Origin: CAZGMJ01 sp964526785
GTDB lineage: Bacteria; Planctomycetota; Phycisphaerae; Sedimentisphaerales; Anaerobacaceae
Assembly (NCBI GenBank): GCA_964526785.1
Contig: CAZGMJ010000024.1
Span: 6,695 to 70,694 of the forward strand
DNA: 64,000 nt
Direction: 5' to 3'
The notes beneath the pieces are model-generated. The model had not been told where the DNA came from, made no database searches, and saw only the letters and a program-made list of their open reading frames with translations. This document shows positions 28,253 to 36,789 of this stretch, piece after piece (the first letter of the stretch is position 1; every line of letters starts with the position of its first letter). The position numbers were made by a program, and so were the translations under genes.

Positions 28253-28333
28253 CGCCACAGAACAGGACCCGCGGTTCGATCTTCCCTGGTTTCGCCGCAG
28301 CTTTCGCCCGTTCAGCGCGCACAGCCTCCGTGG

Positions 28334-28362
28334 TTGAACTGCAGGAGTTGGCAAGGTACTAT
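28334..28362 (+). promoter_or_regulatory. Candidate promoter of the nucleotide-sugar cluster
   Basis: TTGAAC, 17-base spacer, TACTAT, about 90 bases before the first start codon of the cluster. It is the best match in the 200-base gap, but each hexamer has two mismatches. Confidence 0.4.
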
Positions 28363-28455
28363 GGCAAGTCGACCGTCCGGCCGGCTAATCCGTCGCCCGG
28401 GCCAAATCTGCGTCTGTGACGGTCCCTGAGAGTGTGACTTGAGAAAGGATTAGAG

Positions 28456-29400
28456 TTGAGCGACCATTACAGGATATTGGTTACAGGTGGAGCAGGCTAT
28501 CTGGGTTCGGTTCTTGTTCCGGAATTGCTGAGACTGGGGCACGACGTGGTCGTGCTGGATAGTTTCATGTTTGCACCGAGTTCGCTGCTGGATTGCTGTC
28601 GGCATGATGACTTCCAAGTCGTCCGAGGCGATGCCAGAGACGAAGCGCTCATCAGGAAACTCGTCTCTGATGTAGATGTCATCATACCATTGGCCGCACT
28701 GGTCGGAGCGCCGTTGTGCGACCGGGACCCCGTCGGAGCCGAGACGACCAACGCCGGCGCCATCAGGACGCTGTGCGCGGCAGCATCGGCCAATCAGAGA
28801 ATCATTATCCCAATCACCAACAGCGGATACGGCATCGGCGAGAAAGGGGTCTACTGCACGGAAGAGACTCCTTTGCGACCGATTTCGTTGTACGGCCGGA
28901 CCAAGGTGGAAGCCGAATCGCATGTCCTCGAGCGCCAGAACAGCGTCAGTCTGCGCCTGGCTACCGTCTTCGGGCCAAGCCCCCGAATGCGGCTCGATCT
29001 GCTCGTCAACGACTTCACCTATCGTGCCGTCAAAGATCGCTTCGTCGTCGTGTTCGAGGGCCATTTCAAACGAAATTACATACATATTGGAGACGTGGCC
29101 CGCGCGTTTCTGCATGTGTTGGATCGTTTCGACAGCATGCGAGGCGAGCCATACAATGTGGGCCTTTCCGACGCCAATCTGTCAAAAGTCGAACTGTGCG
29201 AGAAGATACAAGACCATCTTTCGGACTTCGTCTTTCTCGAAGCTTCGATCGGGGAGGATCCGGACAAACGGGATTATATCGTATCGAATGAGAAGATAGA
29301 GAAGACAGGATTCAAGCCTGCGTTTTCGCTGGATGACGGCATACGGCAGTTGATCAAGGCCTACAGAATAATCGTCAACAGCAAGTACTCGAATGTTTGA
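28456..29400 (+). CDS. NAD-dependent epimerase/dehydratase (extended SDR), sugar-nucleotide type
   Basis: 314 residues. The NAD-binding loop is TGGAGYLGS (10-18); the catalytic set is Ser123 in ITNSGYG, Tyr146 and Lys150 in LYGRTK. PHxxxRxD-type contacts are hinted by FKRNYIHIGDVARAF. The PDKRDYIVSNEKIEKTGFKP tail is shared with SDRs of bacterial heptose and surface-glycan loci, where they oxidise C4 of NDP-sugars. The start is a TTG with AAGGA seven bases before it; no ATG fits. First gene of a ten-gene cluster, overlapping the next by eight bases. The exact substrate is not readable. Confidence 0.85.
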   Translation: MSDHYRILVTGGAGYLGSVLVPELLRLGHDVVVLDSFMFAPSSLLDCCRHDDFQVVRGDARDEALIRKLVSDVDVIIPLAALVGAPLCDRDPVGAETTNAGAIRTLCAAASANQRIIIPITNSGYGIGEKGVYCTEETPLRPISLYGRTKVEAESHVLERQNSVSLRLATVFGPSPRMRLDLLVNDFTYRAVKDRFVVVFEGHFKRNYIHIGDVARAFLHVLDRFDSMRGEPYNVGLSDANLSKVELCEKIQDHLSDFVFLEASIGEDPDKRDYIVSNEKIEKTGFKPAFSLDDGIRQLIKAYRIIVNSKYSNV

Positions 29401-30343
29401 ACGGAAGCGAACATACGTGGCCGGTCATACAGGTCTGCTGGGTTCTGCGGTTCTACGGGCCTTGCAGACGCGCAGCTGTCGGCACGTCATCACTCGGTTC
29501 CATGAGCAGATGGATCTGACCGACGGACCAGCGGTCATGCAGTTCTTCGAACAACAGCGACCCGAATGCGTCTTCCTGTGCGCCGGCAGAGCAGGCGGCA
29601 TCAGGAGCAACCAGGCATATCCGGCCGATTACCTGCAAATCAATCTGGCAATCCAGAACAGTGTATTCCAAGCGGCACACAAATACGAAACGGAACATGT
29701 GGTCTTCTACGGCTCGTCCTGCACCTATCCGCGTCTGGCAGGCCAACCCATTAAAGAGTCGAGCCTGCTGACCGGACTGATTGAACCGACGAGCGAAGGC
29801 TACGCCACAGCCAAGATAGCCGGACTGATAGCATGCCGCTCCTACAATCGCCAATACAACAATCGACGCTTTATCGCGCTGTTGCCCAATTCGATATACG
29901 GCCCCAACGACAATTTCGATCTGGCCGAATCGCACGTATTGTCGGCACTGATCCGCCGCTTCCACGAGGCGAAATGCAACGGAACGCCGACCGTAATGCT
30001 CTGGGGTTCGGGTAGGCCGCGACGCGAATTTGTCTATTGTGACGACGCGGCGGCGGCTTCCCTGTTTGCCGTGGAAAACGCCGACAGACTCGAAAACCGA
30101 CACTATAACATCGGATCCGGGCAGGACTTTTCCATAAAAGAGTTGGCTGAAATGGTCTGCGACGTGGTCGGTTACGATGGCGCAATTGAGTGGGATACCT
30201 CAAGACCCGATGGAACTCCGCGCAAGCTACTCGACAGCAGTGATTTCCGAGCCCTGGGCTGGCGGTCCGAAGTCGCGATTGCCGAGGGGCTGAAAAGAAC
30301 GTATGAATGGTATCTCCAGCAACAACGAAAGAGGTCCTTGTGA
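29393..30343 (+). CDS. GDP-L-fucose synthase-like epimerase/reductase
   Basis: 316 residues. NADP loop GHTGLLGS (11-18), Tyr137 and Lys141 in YATAK, and both epimerisation residues of GDP-fucose synthase appear conserved: Cys110 in GSSCTYP and His181 in AESHVLSALI. The enzyme therefore can be expected to epimerise C3/C5 and reduce C4 of a GDP-4-keto-6-deoxy sugar. In colitose and 6-deoxyheptose pathways close relatives (ColC, MlghC/WcaG-like) do related steps, so GDP-fucose is not the only candidate product. Its stop overlaps the next gene's GTG start (GTGA). Confidence 0.85.
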   Translation: MFERKRTYVAGHTGLLGSAVLRALQTRSCRHVITRFHEQMDLTDGPAVMQFFEQQRPECVFLCAGRAGGIRSNQAYPADYLQINLAIQNSVFQAAHKYETEHVVFYGSSCTYPRLAGQPIKESSLLTGLIEPTSEGYATAKIAGLIACRSYNRQYNNRRFIALLPNSIYGPNDNFDLAESHVLSALIRRFHEAKCNGTPTVMLWGSGRPRREFVYCDDAAAASLFAVENADRLENRHYNIGSGQDFSIKELAEMVCDVVGYDGAIEWDTSRPDGTPRKLLDSSDFRALGWRSEVAIAEGLKRTYEWYLQQQRKRSL

Positions 30344-31059
30344 AACCGGCAAATGACCGAAAGAGTGGTGATTTCTCGGCCGTAATCCTGGCCGGTGGGT
30401 TAGGTACCAGGCTTCGCTCCGTAGTGGCGGACAGGCCCAAGATCATGGCCGATGTGAACGAACGGCCGTTTTTGACGTACCTTATCGAGCAGCTCGCCAG
30501 GGCCGGTGCCACCGAGGTAACACTGTGTCTAGGCTACATGGCCCGATATGTGCAGGACTACTTTGGCTCAAGCTATGGGCAGGTCCGCTTGCAGTATTCG
30601 GTGGAACACGAACCGGCCGGCACAGGCGGCGCCCTCGCCATAGCGGATCCGTTGCTCGAGAGCGATACAGTTCTCGTGATGAACGGCGATTCTTATGTGG
30701 ACACAGACCTTTCAGCCTTCATCGACTGGTACCGAGACGCACAACGCTCGGCGGGAATACTCTGCGTTTATGCCAAAGATACTTCTCGATATGGCAGTAT
30801 CGAGCTCGGCGATAATGACGCCATCACAGCCTTTCGAGAAAAAAGAGGCTCCAAAGGCCCCGGCTGGATCAACGCAGGGATATACATGATCGCCAGAAGC
30901 AAGATCACCACCTTTCCAAGGGGGGCAAAGTATTCTCTCGAGCGCGAATTCTTCCCTTCGCTGTTAGGCGAAGAACTCGCGGGCTTCAAAGCCTCCGGAC
31001 GTTTCATTGACATCGGAACGCCCGAATCGTATGCTATGGCAAGCTGTTTCTTCGAATGA
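30340..31059 (+). CDS. HddC-like sugar-1-phosphate guanylyltransferase
   Basis: 239 residues from the GTG at 30340, preferred over an ATG 33 bases upstream because GAGG precedes it and GTGA overlaps the previous stop. The nucleotidyltransferase signature is LAGGLGTRLRSV, with the metal-binding NGDSYVDTD and the HEPAGTGGAL loop. The length and FLTYLIEQLARAGATEVTLCLGYMA match D-glycero-alpha-D-manno-heptose-1-phosphate guanylyltransferases (HddC/RfbA-like short type). It would make a GDP-sugar, matching the GDP-type SDR next door. It is cytoplasmic and followed 58 bases later by a heptose kinase-like gene, the usual HddA-HddC pairing. Confidence 0.82.
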   Translation: MKPANDRKSGDFSAVILAGGLGTRLRSVVADRPKIMADVNERPFLTYLIEQLARAGATEVTLCLGYMARYVQDYFGSSYGQVRLQYSVEHEPAGTGGALAIADPLLESDTVLVMNGDSYVDTDLSAFIDWYRDAQRSAGILCVYAKDTSRYGSIELGDNDAITAFREKRGSKGPGWINAGIYMIARSKITTFPRGAKYSLEREFFPSLLGEELAGFKASGRFIDIGTPESYAMASCFFE

Positions 31060-31117
31060 ATAGAGGGTTTGCGGCCAAGCCGGCCCGCATGATGGTAGAC
31101 ATGGAGGTCTTGCTGTA

Positions 31118-32248
31118 ATGGTAATCACGCGTACTCCTTACCGCATATCGTTTTTTGGCGGCGGCACGGACTACTCGTCCTGGTACCTAAAGCATGGTGG
31201 CGCTGTTCTATGCACCAGCATAGACAAATACTGTTACCTTACATGTCGCCATCTTCCCCCTTTCTTCGAGCATAAGTACCGGATCGTATACTCCCGCATA
31301 GAACTGTGCAAGAGCATTCGCGAAATCCAGCATCCGGCCGTCCGCGAAACGCTCCGCTTTCTTAAACTCAATAGAGGACTCGAGATACATCACGACGGAG
31401 ACCTGCCCGCCCGCAGCGGAATCGGGTCGAGTTCCTCATTTACCGTCGGCCTGTTGCATGCACTCTACGGACTCCAGGGAGTCCTCCCCAGCAAGAGACA
31501 ACTGGCAACCGAGAGCATCCACATCGAGCAGGAAATGATTCGGGAAATGGTCGGATCGCAGGATCAGGTAATAGCAGCACTCGGCGGATTGAATCGAATC
31601 TCTTTTGCCCGCGATGGCGAAATTGACATCCGGCCCGTCACCGTCGCAAACGAACGTCGGGACGAACTCAACTCGCACCTAATGCTGTTCTACACGGGAA
31701 TAAAGCGAACGGCTTCGAACATTGCCAATGGTTACGCCCAGTCGATGGATAAGAAACACCAGGCATTACTCAGAATGCGTCACATGGTGGATGAAGCCAT
31801 CGATATACTCAACAGCGACCGTTCATTGAATGAGTTTGGCGAACTGCTGCATGATGGCTGGCTTCTCAAGCGATCACTTAGTTCTGCAATATCCAATGGA
31901 ATCATCGACGACATCTACGGCCGGGCTTGCGACGCAGGCGCGGTCGGGGGCAAAATTCTCGGAGCCGGTGGAGGCGGTTTCCTGCTGCTGTTCGTGCCCC
32001 CCTCCGCCCAGAAGCGGGTACGCAAGGTCCTCAGCAGACTGATCCGTGTGCCCTTCAAATTCGAAACGGGCGGCAGCCAGGTCGTCTTCTACGAACCGCA
32101 ACAGGAAGACTACCGCGAACTGGAGCGGGACCGGGCCACAAGGCAACTCGATTCCTTCAAGGAACTGGAAGCTCTCGAAGATCGCGAATTCGTGGAAAGG
32201 CGGATACCTGCAAGAAGAACCCAAGACGAGGTGGAATCACCGCTATGA
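31118..32248 (+). CDS. HddA-like GHMP kinase (heptose-7-phosphate 1-kinase type)
   Basis: 376 residues. The start VITRTPYRISFFGGGTDYSSWY, the ATP-binding GHMP motif DLPARSGIGSSSSFTVGLL (95-113) and the C-terminal GGKILGAGGGGFLLLFVPP are the three signature blocks of the D-glycero-alpha-D-manno-heptose 7-phosphate kinase group. It phosphorylates C1 of a sugar phosphate; relatives use fucose, so specificity is inferred from pairing with the HddC-like gene. The C-terminal 45 residues after VVFYEP are charged and longer than usual. GGAGGT lies before the ATG; the stop overlaps the next start as ATGA. Confidence 0.83.
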   Translation: MVITRTPYRISFFGGGTDYSSWYLKHGGAVLCTSIDKYCYLTCRHLPPFFEHKYRIVYSRIELCKSIREIQHPAVRETLRFLKLNRGLEIHHDGDLPARSGIGSSSSFTVGLLHALYGLQGVLPSKRQLATESIHIEQEMIREMVGSQDQVIAALGGLNRISFARDGEIDIRPVTVANERRDELNSHLMLFYTGIKRTASNIANGYAQSMDKKHQALLRMRHMVDEAIDILNSDRSLNEFGELLHDGWLLKRSLSSAISNGIIDDIYGRACDAGAVGGKILGAGGGGFLLLFVPPSAQKRVRKVLSRLIRVPFKFETGGSQVVFYEPQQEDYRELERDRATRQLDSFKELEALEDREFVERRIPARRTQDEVESPL

Positions 32249-33060
32249 CGTCCGTTGGTTCGCTTGAGAAAAAAGCCCGCTGGGTCCGCCGCGAAACGCT
32301 GAAGCTCCACAAGCGAGCACCCGAGTCGCGCGTCGCCTCGTCCTTGTCAATGGTCGAAATATTCGTAAGCCTGTATTATGGCGGTGCGATGCAGTTCGAC
32401 GCAACCGACACGTTTAGCTCGATGCGAGACCGCTTGATCATCAGTAAGGGACACGGCGCAGTCAGCCTGTATCCCATTCTGGCCGATCTGGGATTCCTCG
32501 ACAGAAAGAACCTCGACACGATCAATGAGCCCGGAGCCCTTCTCCGGGCCATCCCTGACATGACCATCCCCGGATTCGAGACCATCAACGGGGCGCTTGG
32601 GCACGGCCTTGGCATAGCCTGCGGCGTGGCCATGGCAATGCGGCTGCGCAACACCGACCGCAGAGTTTTCGTCATATGTGGCGACGGGGAACTGAATGAA
32701 GGGTCCGTTTGGGAGGCGGCCATGTTCGCGGGCTATCACAAGCTGGACAATCTTATCCTTATCGTGGACTGCAATCAGATGTCGATGCTCGGTTACACGA
32801 AGGAAATCCTGGATTTGCAGCCGCTTTCGCAGAAACTGGAGGCCTTCGGATGGCTTTCCGGCCGGACGGACGGCCATGATATCGAGCAACTCTGTGACAT
32901 TCTGCACCAAATGAAGAACTCGACCGAGAACAAGCCAAAGGCGCTTATTGCGCGTACCGTCAAAGGCAGGGGCGTCCCCCAACTGGAAGGCGATCCGCTC
33001 TGCCACGTCAAGAGTCTTCGTCCTGAAGAGGTCGACGCTTTGCTTGAGGAACACGCATGA
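32245..33060 (+). CDS. Transketolase, N-terminal (TPP-binding) subunit
   Basis: 271 residues, the length of the separate N-terminal half of transketolase. The TPP/Mg motif GDGELNEGSVWEA...VDCNQ, the SKGHGAVSLYPIL stretch and GHGLGIACGVAMAM are intact. The start ATG overlaps the kinase stop (ATGA) and has GAGGTGG before it. With the next gene it forms a split heterodimeric transketolase that moves two-carbon units between sugar phosphates. Its place inside a heptose-type operon suggests supply of sedoheptulose 7-phosphate or a two-carbon branch, rather than central metabolism (inference). Confidence 0.92.
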   Translation: MTSVGSLEKKARWVRRETLKLHKRAPESRVASSLSMVEIFVSLYYGGAMQFDATDTFSSMRDRLIISKGHGAVSLYPILADLGFLDRKNLDTINEPGALLRAIPDMTIPGFETINGALGHGLGIACGVAMAMRLRNTDRRVFVICGDGELNEGSVWEAAMFAGYHKLDNLILIVDCNQMSMLGYTKEILDLQPLSQKLEAFGWLSGRTDGHDIEQLCDILHQMKNSTENKPKALIARTVKGRGVPQLEGDPLCHVKSLRPEEVDALLEEHA

Positions 33061-34028
33061 CCGAACCCAGGACAAAGACAATGCGGGACGCCGTAATCGA
33101 ACGCATTTACGCGAGAATGGCAGAGGACCGGAGCATCTTCTTCGTCTCGGCAGACTTTGGGGCCCCGGCGCTGGACCGCATACGGCAGGACTACCCTGAC
33201 CGTTTTGTCAATGTCGGTATTGCCGAGCAGAATCTGGTGAATGTGTGCACGGGTCTGGCCCTGGAGGGATTGACCGTGTACGGCTATGCCATCGCCACCT
33301 TTCTGACCATGCGAGCCTATGAACAGATACGCAACAACATCTCCCTGATGGCCAGGCACCGGCAGATGAATGTGAATCTGCTCGGCGTCGGCGCAGGTCT
33401 CAGCTACGATATGTCCGGGCCCTCGCATCATTGTCTCGAGGATCTGTCCATCATGCGGACGCTGCCCGAGATTGCGATCTTCTCGCCGGGTGACTGGATG
33501 ATGGCCGAAGCGTTCGTGGACGTATCCATCGGGCAGAAGGCCCCCAAGTACTGGCGGCTCGATGGCAAACCCGTCCGGTCGATCTACAGCGACGGAGTTG
33601 ACGTCTGCTGGGATAAGGGCTTCTTCGAGCTATCGACTGACGGCGATGTCTGCCTGCTGGCCACCGGATGCATGACGGGCCGCGCATTGGAAGCTGCTGA
33701 TGCGCTGCGAACCGACGGAATCGCTGTCGGCATAATCGATCTCTTCATGCTTCGCCCGCTGGACGCAGATGCACTAACGAAGGCGCTGAGTAGCTACCAC
33801 ACGGTCATCACAATCGAAGAAGGTTTTATTGGAAAAGGCGGTCTGGATAGCCTGATTTCCGGTATTCTGCGGGCTTCGGGAAGCCAAACCCAGCTCGAAT
33901 CGCTCGGTTTCCCCGAAGCACATGTGTTCGAATGTAACAACAGAGATGCGCTGGTTGAATGGAATGGCTGTGGCCCACAGGCAATAGCCCGGACCGTCAC
34001 AGACTGTCTTATGCGGTCGAGAAGGTAG
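33057..34028 (+). CDS. Transketolase, C-terminal subunit
   Basis: 323 residues: pyrimidine-binding domain with the catalytic Glu in NVGIAEQNLVNVCTGLA, YAIATFLTMRAYEQIRNNI, and the C-terminal domain (MTGRALEAADALR, VITIEEGFIGKGG). It overlaps the first subunit by four bases (ATGA), as expected for a 1:1 complex. The enzyme is cytoplasmic and needs thiamine diphosphate. See the neighbouring subunit for the role inferred from context. Confidence 0.92.
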   Translation: MTEPRTKTMRDAVIERIYARMAEDRSIFFVSADFGAPALDRIRQDYPDRFVNVGIAEQNLVNVCTGLALEGLTVYGYAIATFLTMRAYEQIRNNISLMARHRQMNVNLLGVGAGLSYDMSGPSHHCLEDLSIMRTLPEIAIFSPGDWMMAEAFVDVSIGQKAPKYWRLDGKPVRSIYSDGVDVCWDKGFFELSTDGDVCLLATGCMTGRALEAADALRTDGIAVGIIDLFMLRPLDADALTKALSSYHTVITIEEGFIGKGGLDSLISGILRASGSQTQLESLGFPEAHVFECNNRDALVEWNGCGPQAIARTVTDCLMRSRR

Positions 34029-34039
34029 AAAAGGAGCCA

Positions 34040-35248
34040 ATGGTGTCTTCGGGACAATTGCAAAGTGCAGACACGCAGAAGAGGCTCAACTGGCCCCTGA
34101 TGGTGAATAACATCACACGCTCGGACCTCGACGTCCTGATTGAATTCCTGCGCGACATGCCCCGCCTCACGCAGTCGGGCAATGTGGCCGCGTTCGAGCG
34201 GGAATGGTCCGAGTGGCTCGGTGTACGGCACAGCGTTTTCGTTAATTCCGGTTCCTCGGCCAATCAAATCACAATGGCCGCACTGCGACAGCTTCACGGC
34301 CCGGGCGAGGTCATCGTGCCGACACTGACGTGGGTGTCGGATATCGCTTCGGTTCTCCAGCACGGACTCACCCCTGTCTTCGTGGACATCGATCCAAAGA
34401 ATCTGTGTATGGATACCGAGCAGGTGATCGCCAGGTTGAACGACCAGACGCGCGCGGTCTTCATCACCTACGTACAGGGCTTCAATGGCTTGACGGACCG
34501 CCTTTTGACCGAGCTGAACAAACGCGGCATTCCGCTTATTGAGGACGTGTGCGAATCCCACGGCGCGACGTTTCACGGCAGAAAACTGGGCAGTTTCGGT
34601 CTGGCCTCGAATTTCTCTTTCTACTTCGCACACCACATGAGCACAATCGAAGGAGGAATGGTGTGCACAAATGACAATGACTTTTACCAGACGGCCCGCA
34701 TGCTGCGATCGCATGGCATGGTCCGCGAGGCATCTGACAACGCGCTCAAGTCCGGCTATGCCGACAAATACGCAGACCTTAATCCTGACTTCATTTTCGC
34801 CTTTCCCGCATATAACATGCGCAGTACCGAGATCAATGCTGTCCTCGGTCGCAGCCAACTGAAACGCCTGGACGAAAACAACGCGAGGCGCAGATATAAC
34901 TTAAAGGTCTTCCTGGATAATCTTGATTCGGAAAGATACCGCACGGATTTTGACCTTGAAGGCAGTTGTAATTACGCGCTTAATCTGATCCTGCGCCGGC
35001 CGGATCAAGAATTGAGGGATCGCGTCGAAAACGCACTCAGGGCAGCAAACGTGGAATTTCGCAGAGGCAGTGCAGGCGGCGGAAATCAGTTGCGACAGCC
35101 CTACCTGCGACAGCGTCTCGGTCATCGTGAATACAAGAAGTACCCGCAAACCGAACACATACATTTCTTCGGCTGTTACATCGGGAACTATCCCGACCTC
35201 GATGAGGCCGATATCAAAGCCCTGTGCAAGTTACTAAACGGGCTGTAA
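34040..35248 (+). CDS. DegT/DnrJ-family B6 enzyme with His in place of the PLP lysine (ColD-like 3-dehydratase)
   Basis: 402 residues from the ATG at 34040, which has AAGGAG just before it. It has the aspartate aminotransferase fold of sugar aminotransferases (NSGSSANQITMAAL, VIVPTLTWVSDIASV, IEDVCESHGA). The cofactor lysine position is His198 in FYFAHHMSTIEGGM. In ColD and the E1 dehydrase of 3,6-dideoxyhexose pathways the same Lys-to-His change and the same HHMSTIEGG context mark pyridoxamine-dependent C3 dehydration instead of amino transfer. The product is therefore likely a 3-deoxy-4-keto NDP-sugar. ColD uses a GDP-sugar, in agreement with the GDP-type genes upstream. No separate reductase (E3-like) is visible, as in the ColD system. 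Confidence 0.85.
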   Translation: MVSSGQLQSADTQKRLNWPLMVNNITRSDLDVLIEFLRDMPRLTQSGNVAAFEREWSEWLGVRHSVFVNSGSSANQITMAALRQLHGPGEVIVPTLTWVSDIASVLQHGLTPVFVDIDPKNLCMDTEQVIARLNDQTRAVFITYVQGFNGLTDRLLTELNKRGIPLIEDVCESHGATFHGRKLGSFGLASNFSFYFAHHMSTIEGGMVCTNDNDFYQTARMLRSHGMVREASDNALKSGYADKYADLNPDFIFAFPAYNMRSTEINAVLGRSQLKRLDENNARRRYNLKVFLDNLDSERYRTDFDLEGSCNYALNLILRRPDQELRDRVENALRAANVEFRRGSAGGGNQLRQPYLRQRLGHREYKKYPQTEHIHFFGCYIGNYPDLDEADIKALCKLLNGL

Positions 35249-35260
35249 GAGGAGTGTGCC

Positions 35261-36733
35261 TTGGAGAAACAGGTCGATATTGTACTCGTTAAGCCCGGCA
35301 GCCAGAAGCAATTATACGGTGATCTGGCTGTGGATCAATTGACCGCTATCGAACCGCCTCTGTGGGGGGCCATACTGGCCGGCTTCCTCCGCGACCGTGG
35401 CTACTCGGTCTTGCTCTACGATGCAGAGATCGAGAACTGGTCCTACGAACAGACTGCGACCGCTGTAGCCGAAGCAGCTCCCCTTCTGGCTGCGGTCGTT
35501 GTATCGGGTTCGAACCCCTCTGCCAGCACGATGAACATGTCCGGAGCCGAGCAGATACTTGCATACCTCGGACAGCAGGCTCCGGAAATACATACTCTTC
35601 TTGCAGGCCTGCATCCCAGCGCTCTGCCGCAGCAGACTATGCAGCAAGTGGATGTTGATTTCCTGTGTCAAGGCGAAGGCTTCTACACGCTCCCCCCCCT
35701 TATCGACGCGCTCAAAACAAACGCCCGTGACCTTCATATGGAAGGCCTTTGGTACAGGCAAAGCGACCAAATCGTGGCAAATCGCCGGCCGAGCTTGCTG
35801 GACGATCTTGGCCAACTCGGCACACCTGCCTGGGACATGCTGCCGATGGACAGGTATCGGGCGCATAACTGGCATTGTTTCGATCACATCGACCAACGCA
35901 GCCCATATGCGATCCTGTACACGAGTCTCGGCTGCCCATTCAGATGCTCGTTCTGCTGCATTAACGCCCTTTTCGGCAGGAACACGATTCGTTACCGGCC
36001 GATTGATTCGGTCATGGATGAACTCGATCTTCTCGCCGGCAGGTACGGCATACGAAACATCAAGATTATCGATGAAATGTTCGCTCTCAATGAAGAACGT
36101 GTCATCGAGCTTTGTGACAGGATTATCGAGCGAGGTTACAACCTGAATATGTGGGCCTACGCCCGCGTCAACACGGTAACGCCCGCAATGTTGACGAAGA
36201 TGAAGCAGGCCGGCATTAACTGGCTGGCGTACGGCTTCGAATCGGGATCAAAGAAGGTAATCGAGGACGTTACGAAGGGCTACACGGTCGACCACGTCCA
36301 GAGCGTTGTGGAGATGACATACTCTGAAGGTCTCCATATATGTGGCAACTATATCTTCGGCCTGCCCGAAGACGACTACGATTCGATGCAGCAAACTCTC
36401 GAGATGATGTTTGAGATCAATGCCGAATGGGCCAACATCTACTGCGCAATGGCATATCCGGGTTCGCGGCTGTACGAAATGGCAAAGGAAAACAACTGGC
36501 CGCAGCCCGAGTCCTGGCAGGGTTATTCCCAGTATCGATACGACTCACTGCCCCTGCCGACCAGGCATCTCGCAGCCGGACAGGTCCTGGCTTTTCGCGA
36601 CTATGCTTTTCACGCTTACTATGATAATCCGCGATATCTTTCTATGATAGACGCTAAATTCGGCCCTGACACCGTGGCACATATTCGCCGGATGGCCGCA
36701 AAGCAACTCGAACGCAAACACGCATTTGTCTAA
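35261..36733 (+). CDS. B12-binding-domain radical SAM protein
   Basis: 490 residues. Residues about 1-150 are a cobalamin-binding Rossmann-like domain (LWGAILAGFLRDRGYSVLLYDAE, TLLAGLHPSALPQQTM). The radical SAM cluster motif is CPFRCSFC with Cys225, Cys229 and Cys232, followed by the TIM-barrel elements KIIDEMFALNEERV and YGFESGSKKV. Class-B relatives methylate unactivated carbons or rearrange carbon skeletons. In a sugar cluster it could C-methylate or remodel the sugar, or act on a lipid carrier. The start is a TTG with AGGAG eight bases before it. It follows the dehydratase by 12 bases. Confidence 0.9.
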   Translation: MEKQVDIVLVKPGSQKQLYGDLAVDQLTAIEPPLWGAILAGFLRDRGYSVLLYDAEIENWSYEQTATAVAEAAPLLAAVVVSGSNPSASTMNMSGAEQILAYLGQQAPEIHTLLAGLHPSALPQQTMQQVDVDFLCQGEGFYTLPPLIDALKTNARDLHMEGLWYRQSDQIVANRRPSLLDDLGQLGTPAWDMLPMDRYRAHNWHCFDHIDQRSPYAILYTSLGCPFRCSFCCINALFGRNTIRYRPIDSVMDELDLLAGRYGIRNIKIIDEMFALNEERVIELCDRIIERGYNLNMWAYARVNTVTPAMLTKMKQAGINWLAYGFESGSKKVIEDVTKGYTVDHVQSVVEMTYSEGLHICGNYIFGLPEDDYDSMQQTLEMMFEINAEWANIYCAMAYPGSRLYEMAKENNWPQPESWQGYSQYRYDSLPLPTRHLAAGQVLAFRDYAFHAYYDNPRYLSMIDAKFGPDTVAHIRRMAAKQLERKHAFV

Positions 36734-36789
36734 AACGCTTGGTTGTATCCTCGCGTGAATGGACACAGACACGAACGGACTGATACCAG

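Noticed and set aside
28249..28419. 56-codon plus-strand frame overlapping the VCBS-DUF1080 stop as ATGA
   Set aside because: No ribosome site; the product is Arg/Ser/Pro-rich without pattern, and a candidate promoter of the next cluster lies inside it.
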